Part shown: positions 1 to 5,126 of the stretch, piece after piece | Layout: each line of letters begins with the position of its first letter | Numbering within the stretch: position 1 is the stretch's first letter | Source of the DNA: Acidobacteriota bacterium | GTDB lineage: Bacteria; Acidobacteriota; Blastocatellia; Pyrinomonadales; Pyrinomonadaceae | Length of the DNA: 10,570 nt | Reading direction: 5' to 3' | Assembly (NCBI GenBank): GCA_020201365.1 | Contig: JAIVGV010000314.1 | Coordinates: forward strand, 1 to 10,570 | Made by a program: the position numbers and the translations under genes | Notes under the pieces: model-generated | Seen by the model: the letters and a program-made list of their open reading frames with translations, nothing else | Told to the model about the DNA's origin: nothing | The model's database searches: none

Positions 1-1074
1 GCCCTCGTCCGACGCGCGCGCCGACATGCTCTCGAGCTGTCCGACGACGCCCGCGCTCAACAAAAACTTGTCGAGCCGTTCGAGTGTGACTGTCTCAAGA
101 CCCGCTTCCCTTCCGGCGACGACGAGCTGCGTCCAGTTGACGGTCGAGGTGATGTCCTGCTCGCCGGGGCTTGCCAGCACGTCGTCCGAGAACGTGTGCG
201 CGCGGAAGGCGCGCAGCGTCCCTCCCGGTCGCGCGTCCGCGTCGTACAACTCTTCAGACGCCGCCCCGTAATCAACCGTCACGACGAAGCCCCGCGAGAC
301 GAGCGACGCGGCGCGCGCGATCCACTCGTCCGCCGCGAGGTTCACCTCGGCGAACTGACCTTCCCGCAGCACGACGCCGAGCCGCGCGAAATGCTCCGCG
401 AGCCGCGGCGTCGAAGGCTCTCGCTCGACCCACTCGAAGCCGCCTGACGCGCCGAGCCCGACGCGCAGCTCGCGCAAGCCGCCCTCCCGCATCACGACGC
501 GGTGTACGGCGAAGGCGTCAACCAGCTCGTTCGAGAAGACGACGCCGACGCGCGAAGCATCACCGCTATCCGAAGCATCGCCATTATCCGCATCGCCGCG
601 GCGCACGTCGTCGCCAACGAGCCCGGCGAAGCGGCGAACCCCGATCCGCTCGGCGAACGGCGCGAGTTTTTCGGCGGCGAGGCGGCGCGCGCCTTCGCCG
701 ATCTCGTCAACGACGTAGCGCGTGGCGCGGAAGACTTCCGGGTGATCTTGCGCGAGCGTTTCGAGCGCGACGCGCGCGAAGTCGCACGCGCCCGCGCCCG
801 CCTCGTAGATCGTCCAGCGCGACGGCGAGCCGAGTTGTCCGTGGAGCGCGGCGAAGTAGCGCGCGAAGGTGGCGGCGAAGAGGGGCGTGCGTTCGGGGCT
901 GGTGCGGTAGTCGCCCGCGCGACCCCAGCGCGCGAGATCGGCGCGGCGGTAGTAGCCCGCGCGCTCGTCGTAGAGCGCTGCCTGCATCCAGTCGCGGAAG
1001 GTGATCGCGCCTTCGCGCGCGATCCGCTCGCGCAGTCGCCCGGCGAGCGCTGGCTGTTCGTCGTGGCGCTTCAC
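1..1074 (-). CDS. MidA/NDUFAF7-family SAM-dependent methyltransferase, 3' end outside window
   Basis: Class I SAM-dependent methyltransferase of the MidA (DUF185, Methyltransf_28) family; its mitochondrial relative NDUFAF7 methylates an arginine of a complex I subunit. Reading the minus strand from GTG at 1074 gives 358 codons open to the window edge; the family is usually about 350-400 residues, so only a short C-terminus is missing. Visible blocks: an N-terminal helix ending ITFRDWMQAALYDERAGYY (24-42); SAM-binding motif I YEAGAGACDF (90-99); a SNELVDAFAVHRV block (181-193) matching the family's NElldalPv; VTVDYG (265-270); and GTLRAFRAH...GEQDIT (285-309), typical of MidA. GTG 1074 is the only start codon between the upstream in-frame stop (1129-1131) and the first conserved block, but no clear Shine-Dalgarno precedes it. 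Residues about 159-173 are a Gly/Asp/Ala/Ser-rich insert. It is probably co-transcribed with the DinB-like gene 54 bases upstream. The family is confident; the bacterial substrate is unknown. Confidence 0.88.
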   Translation of the reverse strand, partial: MKRHDEQPALAGRLRERIAREGAITFRDWMQAALYDERAGYYRRADLARWGRAGDYRTSPERTPLFAATFARYFAALHGQLGSPSRWTIYEAGAGACDFARVALETLAQDHPEVFRATRYVVDEIGEGARRLAAEKLAPFAERIGVRRFAGLVGDDVRRGDADNGDASDSGDASRVGVVFSNELVDAFAVHRVVMREGGLRELRVGLGASGGFEWVEREPSTPRLAEHFARLGVVLREGQFAEVNLAADEWIARAASLVSRGFVVTVDYGAASEELYDADARPGGTLRAFRAHTFSDDVLASPGEQDITSTVNWTQLVVAGREAGLETVTLERLDKFLLSAGVVGQLESMSARASDEG

Positions 1075-1128
1075 TCTGGACGTGTCGGGAGAGACGGCGC
1101 GCGCGACCGACCCGTGACGACCGGCCGC

Positions 1129-1626
1129 TCAGACGCGCGGCGGACGCTCGTCGCAGACGAGCGCGAAGACGGCGAAGGCGCGACCCTGATGGTGCGCGGC
1201 GCGCGCGAGAGTCTCGAAGAAGAGCGCGGCGAGCGTGCTCGTCCCGCCCGCGGGCACACTGATCTCGCGCGCGAGGTCTTCGTCGGAGCGGACGAGCGCG
1301 AAGCCGCGCCGGCGCGTCGCCTCGACCTCGTTCAAATAACCCTCGACGAGCGCGGGCGTCGCCAAAGTTTCCGGCAGCGCCCACTCGAACGGGTCGTCCC
1401 ACAGGCTCGCGGTGACGCCGCCGAACGTCTGCTCGACGCACGCGGCGGAGCGCAGGATGTGCTCGCCGCAGGAGAGCGACGGCGCGCCGAAGGGTCGCCC
1501 GACCGCCGGATCAACTTCGCCGCACGGTCGCGCGTAGAGTTTCGCTTCGGGCACGGCGCGCGCGAGCGCGACCGAGCGCGCGTGCAGGCGCGCGAACTCT
1601 TCGTCGAGCGAGCGAACGATCCGCAT
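1129..1626 (-). CDS. DinB-like four-helix-bundle protein
   Basis: Small protein (165 residues from ATG 1626; a GTG directly upstream at 1629 is also possible) resembling the DinB/YfiT superfamily of putative metal-dependent four-helix bundles, which includes thiol-transferase-like enzymes. Numbered from ATG: the first helix holds SLDEEFARLHARSVALARAV (6-25); a second carries GEHILRSAACVEQTF (54-68) with the first candidate metal ligand H56; the last contains ETLARAAHHQGRAF (138-151) with the H145/H146 pair typical of DinB proteins. The family's usual H-x-x-x-H has an alanine (A142) at the upstream position, so the three-His site looks incomplete. The central SLWDDPFEWALPETLATPAL region (74-93) resembles the loop between helices 2 and 3. 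No signal peptide or membrane segment is seen. It lies 69 bases downstream of the OB-fold gene and 54 bases upstream of the MidA gene, all the same way, with no clear ribosome-binding site. No specific substrate can be assigned. Confidence 0.72.
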   Translation of the reverse strand: MRIVRSLDEEFARLHARSVALARAVPEAKLYARPCGEVDPAVGRPFGAPSLSCGEHILRSAACVEQTFGGVTASLWDDPFEWALPETLATPALVEGYLNEVEATRRRGFALVRSDEDLAREISVPAGGTSTLAALFFETLARAAHHQGRAFAVFALVCDERPPRV

Positions 1627-1695
1627 CACGGTGCAGCGCGGCGCATCACGTCACACGGCGGCGCGCGCCGCCCGCCGCCGCCTCGCCTCGCGGCT

Positions 1696-2049
1696 TCAGT
1701 ACTTGTCCTTCGCCTTCCGCCCCGTCTCGCGCAGCGCGACGCCCATGTTCCTGCCGCCGAAGACGAGCCCGTTGACGATGTGCCCCTTCGCCTCGACGCG
1801 CGCGCCGCGCGACGGGACGGCGCGGTCGGCGATGACCCAGCTGCGCCCCGTGCCGTCGTCGATCTCGGATGCCCCGTTGCCGAGCACGCCGTAGCTGTCC
1901 GTCACCCTGCCCTCGACGGAGACGGTCTTGTTACGGTAGCGACCGGGATCGGCTTTGATCTCGTTGACGGTCTTCTTGGCGAGCGCCGCCGCCGACATCG
2001 CGCACAAGAGCGCGAAGGCGACGGCGACCGATCTGAGTGGTGTTCGCAT
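1696..2049 (-). CDS. small exported OB-fold-like protein
   Basis: A 117-residue protein with a Sec-type signal peptide: basic MRTPLR, a hydrophobic stretch at 8-24 and a likely signal peptidase I site after ALA (22-24), giving a mature protein starting KKTVNEI. There is no lipobox cysteine. The mature part (about 93 residues) looks like one small beta-barrel of the OB-fold type: a TVNEIKADPGRYRNKTVSVEG opening (27-47), a VTDSYGVL strand, EIDDGTGRSWVIAD (62-75) as a strand-turn-strand, then GARVEAKGHI and FGGRNMGVALRET. The pattern of a 'spread' segment followed by 'V.G.V' and 'DGTG..WV' strands is common in short exported OB-fold proteins. The start is ATG 2049, because AAAGGAG stands 5 bases upstream on the transcript; an in-frame TTG at 2064 lies before that site and is unlikely. 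The gene heads a possible OB-fold, DinB-like, MidA transcription unit. Function is not identifiable. Confidence 0.78.
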   Translation of the reverse strand: MRTPLRSVAVAFALLCAMSAAALAKKTVNEIKADPGRYRNKTVSVEGRVTDSYGVLGNGASEIDDGTGRSWVIADRAVPSRGARVEAKGHIVNGLVFGGRNMGVALRETGRKAKDKY

Positions 2050-2153
2050 GGCTGCTCCTTTCAAGTCGGCTGATGTTTTCAGATTCGTCGTCGGGAGAGC
2101 ACGAAGTCACTTGCCTGCGATGTGTCGCGTCTCAAGAGAGATGCCCGCTAACT

Positions 2154-2266
2154 ATTGCGGAATGCGGATTTCGGATTGCGGGTTAACGAGCCGAGGAAGA
2201 TGAATTTGAACTTGAAGCCGCTTGTTTTCTTCTTCAGTCCGCAACCCGATATCCGCATTCCGCAAT
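2154..2266. repeat. palindromic intergenic element at the ALDH 3' end
   Basis: Two 29-base arms (2154-2182 and 2238-2266) match as inverted repeats at 26 of 29 positions, with the outer 16 bases (ATTGCGGAATGCGGAT) perfect. The 55-base centre is itself partly self-complementary (GAGGAAGATGAA against TTCTTCTTC). The right arm ends one base before the aldehyde dehydrogenase stop codon at 2268-2270, so its transcript would carry a long hairpin directly after the coding region. It does not look like an intrinsic terminator, since no T-run follows. The alternation of GCGGAAT/GCGGATT-like words is typical of dispersed palindromic elements. The rest of the gap, 2050-2153, holds the OB-fold gene's ribosome-binding site and nothing else I can recognise. 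Confidence 0.85.
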
Positions 2267-2267
2267 C

Positions 2268-3776
2268 TCACTGCCCGTACCACCCGATTGGTTTGCCCGA
2301 AAGATCAACCCAGACGCTCTTGACCTGCGTGTACATCTCCAGCGCGTGCCTGCCCATCTCGCGACCGTAGCCCGACTGCTTGTAGCCGCCGAAGGGCGAG
2401 GCGGCGTTCATCATGTTGAAGGTGTTGATCCAGACCGTGCCCGCCTTGATCTCGCGGGCGAAGCGGTGCGCGCGGCGCACGTCGCGCGTCCAGATTCCGG
2501 CGGAGAGACCGTAGATCGTCTCGTTCGCCTGCCGGATCAGATCGTCCTCGTCCTTGAACGTGATGACGGAGGTGACGGGTCCGAAAATCTCTTCCTGCGC
2601 GACGCGCATCCGGTTCTGCACGTCGCTGAAGATCGTCGGCGTGAAGAAGTAGCCGCGCCGGAACTTCTCGTCGAGCGCGGCGGGCGCGCCGCCGCCTGTC
2701 AAGACCGTCGCGCCTTCTTCGCGCGCGATCGTGACGTAAGACTTGATGCGGTCGAGTTGTTCGGCGGAGACTTGCGGACCCATGAGCGTCTGCTTGTCCA
2801 TCGGATCGCCGACCTTGATCTTCTCGGCTTTCGCCTTGAAGCGGTCGAGGAATTCATCCTTCACGCGCTCGTCGAGGAAGAGGCGCGAGCCGGCGCAGCA
2901 GACCTGACCCTGATTGTAGAAGATGCCCATCATCGCGCCGTTGACCGCTTGATCAATGTCGGCGTCGGCGAAGACGATGTTGGGCGCCTTGCCGCCGAGT
3001 TCGAGCGAGACCTTCGTCAGGTTGTCTGCCGCCGCGCGCGCGATCGTCTTGCCGACTTCGGTCGAGCCGGTAAACGCGATCTTGTCTATGCCGGCGTGCG
3101 ACGCGAGCGCCGCGCCCGCCGTCTCGCCGTAGCCGGGGACGACGTTGACGACGCCGTCGGGGAAGCCCGCTTCTTGAATCAGCTTGGCGAGTTCGAGCGC
3201 GGTCGTCGGCGTCTGCTCGGCGGGCTTCAGGACGACGGTGTTCCCGGCGGCGAGCGCGGGCGCGAGCTTCCACGCAGCCATCAGGAGCGGGAAGTTCCAG
3301 GGGATGATCTGGCCGCAGACGCCGACCGGCTCGCGCAGAGTGTAGTTGAAGAACTGACCGGGCACGGGGATCGTCTCGCCCTCGATCTTCGTCGCCCAGC
3401 CCGCGAAGTATTCGAAGTTCTCGGCGGTCGCGGGGACGTCTATGTAGAGCGACTCGCGGATGGGCTTGCCGTTATCCGCCGTCTCAAGCTCGGCGAGCTG
3501 CTTCGCGTTCGACTCGATGAGCTGCGCGAGCTTGTAGAGCATCCGCCCGCGCTCGCGGGCTGAGACTTTCGCCCACTTGCCCTCGAAGGCGCGGCGCGCG
3601 GCGGCGACGGCTTTGTCTATGTCCGCCTTGTCCGCTTCGGCGACTTCGGCGAGCGTCTCGCCGGTCGCGGGGTTGGGCGTCTGGAAGGTCTTCCCGGACT
3701 CGGCGTCAACGAACTTGCCGTCAATGAAGAGCTGGTAGCGGCGCGGCTCGCTCGTGGCAGCTTGCGCTGATGACAT
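2268..3776 (-). CDS. aldehyde dehydrogenase, NAD(P)-dependent
   Basis: Cytoplasmic aldehyde dehydrogenase superfamily enzyme oxidising an aldehyde to the carboxylate with NAD(P)+. From ATG 3776 it has 502 residues, the standard length for the ALDH1/2 and betaine-aldehyde dehydrogenase type. All key elements are present: the PWNFP block (159-163) with oxyanion-hole N161; K184 in VVLKPAEQTP; the GSTEVGK loop (237-243) of the Rossmann fold; general base E259 in LELGGK; catalytic C293 in NQGQVCCAGSR (288-298); and E396 in QEEIFGPV (394-401), which contacts the nicotinamide ribose. The C-terminus has the SPFGGYKQSGYGRE block (460-472). ATG 3776 is chosen because AGGAG sits 8 bases upstream and family similarity begins close after it; the frame stays open upstream but translates as low-complexity Arg-rich sequence. 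The substrate cannot be read from sequence; it is close to general EC 1.2.1.3-type enzymes. Likely monocistronic. Confidence 0.95.
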   Translation of the reverse strand: MSSAQAATSEPRRYQLFIDGKFVDAESGKTFQTPNPATGETLAEVAEADKADIDKAVAAARRAFEGKWAKVSARERGRMLYKLAQLIESNAKQLAELETADNGKPIRESLYIDVPATAENFEYFAGWATKIEGETIPVPGQFFNYTLREPVGVCGQIIPWNFPLLMAAWKLAPALAAGNTVVLKPAEQTPTTALELAKLIQEAGFPDGVVNVVPGYGETAGAALASHAGIDKIAFTGSTEVGKTIARAAADNLTKVSLELGGKAPNIVFADADIDQAVNGAMMGIFYNQGQVCCAGSRLFLDERVKDEFLDRFKAKAEKIKVGDPMDKQTLMGPQVSAEQLDRIKSYVTIAREEGATVLTGGGAPAALDEKFRRGYFFTPTIFSDVQNRMRVAQEEIFGPVTSVITFKDEDDLIRQANETIYGLSAGIWTRDVRRAHRFAREIKAGTVWINTFNMMNAASPFGGYKQSGYGREMGRHALEMYTQVKSVWVDLSGKPIGWYGQ

Positions 3777-3898
3777 GATGAGTGCTCCTTGAAGTCTGCT
3801 GATCGAAGTTGACGACCGGGCGAATGACGCTTGATCGGATGTTTTTCTTTCGCGAGTTAATCTATCACCGCGCGGCAACCAAAGTCTAAATGACGAAG

Positions 3899-3950
3899 TA
3901 CTCGGGGCGTTGCCCCGGGCTATCGAAGTGCGCCCCTCCTGCGGGGCTTG
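3899..3950. repeat. GC-rich double-hairpin repeat overlapping the channel gene stop
   Basis: Two adjacent small hairpins: CGGGGC-GTT-GCCCCG at 3903-3917 and GCCCC-TCCTGC-GGGGC at 3932-3947, joined by CTATCGAAGT. This wording resembles dispersed GC-rich intergenic repeats seen in several GC-rich phyla. It overlaps the 3' end of the channel gene: the last nine codons (KPRRRGALR) and the TAG at 3920-3922 are supplied by the element. No T-run follows on the minus strand, so a classical intrinsic terminator is not supported. The remaining gap up to the aldehyde dehydrogenase start (3777-3898) holds that gene's ribosome-binding site and possibly a weak promoter around 3859-3864 (TAGATT on the minus strand), which I do not call. 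Confidence 0.7.
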
Positions 3951-5116
3951 CGCTGGCTGGCTTCCTCTTTCTTGCTCGTCGCGCGCGGCTCTTCCATGCC
4001 TTCGTCCGCCGCGTAGAGCAGATCGGAGTCGCCCGTCACCTCGTCCCAGTCGTAGCCGAGGTGGCGCGCGAAGCGGAAGAGCGGCTCCTCCCACTCCTCC
4101 CGGTTGCGTCTGTATTCTTCCCAGCCCGCGTCAACGTCAGGCTTCGTCCTGATCCCCGCGCGCCGGAGTTGCGCGAGCGTCTGACTGAAGCGCTGCCGCC
4201 AGCGGCTCGACTCCTCGAACTTCGCGCTCTGCGACTTGCGCCCACGCCCGCCGAGCCCGAAGCCGCGCGCGAACTCGCCGAGCACGTGGCGCGCGCTCGC
4301 TTCGAGCGTCGAGACTTCCGGGTGGCGGCAGGTCTTCGGGTACGCCTCCTCGTCGAGGCACGAGCGGATGACGGCGCACGTTTCGAGCGTCAGAAACAGC
4401 AGGCGCGGGAAACTCTTATAGACTTCGACCGGGTGAAAGTAGTGCAGGATCGGGTGCTCGATGTGCGACTCCAACAGCTCTTGCAGATCGCGCGCGGCGG
4501 TTCGCAAGATTCCCTCGAAGCCGACGAAGCGATCCTCGACGAAGTGGTGCGCGATGAAGCCGGCGACGTTCGCGCCCTCGTCCGCCTGGTGATAAAAGCC
4601 GAGCGCGACCTGCCGCTTGCGCTGGAGCGAGCCGTAAACCGTGAGCAGGTACGTGACCATCAGCGAGATGAGCGCGACGCCCGCGGCGGACTCCGCGACG
4701 GCGAGCAGTCGCATCGAGCGCGCCTCGGGCGTGATGTCGCCGTAGCCGGCGGTCGTCAGCGTCATGCCGCTGAAGTAAACGGCGTCCCAGAAAGAGGGCG
4801 TGCCGAAGCCTTCGGCGAGCTTGAAGAGCCTGCCGAGGCGCGGGTAGTAGATGAAGCCGAAGCCTAAGGTGAGCAGCGCGAGATAGACGACGACGAGCGC
4901 GGGCATGAGCGTGGGGCCGATGCTGTTGAGGAGGCGGTGGCGGCGCGTGCGCTGGAGTCGGCGCGCGACCGCGAGACCGCCGCGCCAGGAGACGCGGTTG
5001 AGCGTGTCGCCCAGGGGCCCGACGCGCGGGCGGTCGTCGAGGATGGTGAGGTAAACGTCCACGAGGACGAGGAGCAGCAGCAGGACGCCCGCGAGCGTGA
5101 ACGCGATCTGTCTCAT
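3920..5116 (-). CDS. K+-channel-like membrane protein (Ion_trans_2 pore)
   Basis: A 398-residue inner-membrane protein with a potassium-channel pore. Hydrophobic segments are at about 8-26, 70-91 and 136-160. Between the last two lies a pore helix (about 107-120, FWDAVYFSGMTL) followed by the selectivity filter TTAGYGD (121-127), a variant of TVGYGD with Ala for Val. The two-helix-plus-pore layout matches Ion_trans_2 (PF07885), with one extra N-terminal helix. The roughly 235-residue cytoplasmic C-terminus is mostly helical, rich in His, Arg and Glu, and shows no GxGxxG nucleotide-binding motif of an RCK/TrkA-N domain; I do not recognise it. The last nine residues are encoded by a repeat element. 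The gene starts 10 bases after the acnA stop (weak GACGGG upstream), so it is very likely in the acnA transcript. Ion selectivity is inferred from the GYGD filter; the gating signal is unknown. Confidence 0.88.
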   Translation of the reverse strand: MRQIAFTLAGVLLLLLVLVDVYLTILDDRPRVGPLGDTLNRVSWRGGLAVARRLQRTRRHRLLNSIGPTLMPALVVVYLALLTLGFGFIYYPRLGRLFKLAEGFGTPSFWDAVYFSGMTLTTAGYGDITPEARSMRLLAVAESAAGVALISLMVTYLLTVYGSLQRKRQVALGFYHQADEGANVAGFIAHHFVEDRFVGFEGILRTAARDLQELLESHIEHPILHYFHPVEVYKSFPRLLFLTLETCAVIRSCLDEEAYPKTCRHPEVSTLEASARHVLGEFARGFGLGGRGRKSQSAKFEESSRWRQRFSQTLAQLRRAGIRTKPDVDAGWEEYRRNREEWEEPLFRFARHLGYDWDEVTGDSDLLYAADEGMEEPRATSKKEEASQRKPRRRGALR

Positions 5117-5126
5117 CCCGTCAGTC

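Noticed and set aside
502..2073. Long plus-strand open frame of 523 codons opposite the MidA, DinB-like and OB-fold genes
   Set aside because: It is extremely Arg/Glu/Ala-rich, spans three real minus-strand genes and their gaps, and lacks domain motifs. Antisense frames of GC-rich genes often stay open.
2346..3563. Plus-strand open frame of 405 codons opposite the aldehyde dehydrogenase
   Set aside because: It is a shadow frame of a well-defined enzyme with the same Arg/Asp/Val-rich composition and no motifs.
3777..4094. 106-residue N-terminal extension of the aldehyde dehydrogenase
   Set aside because: The upstream stretch is low-complexity and Arg/Ser-rich, crosses the intergenic repeat and the channel gene end, and a good ribosome-binding site plus the family N-terminus supports ATG 3776.
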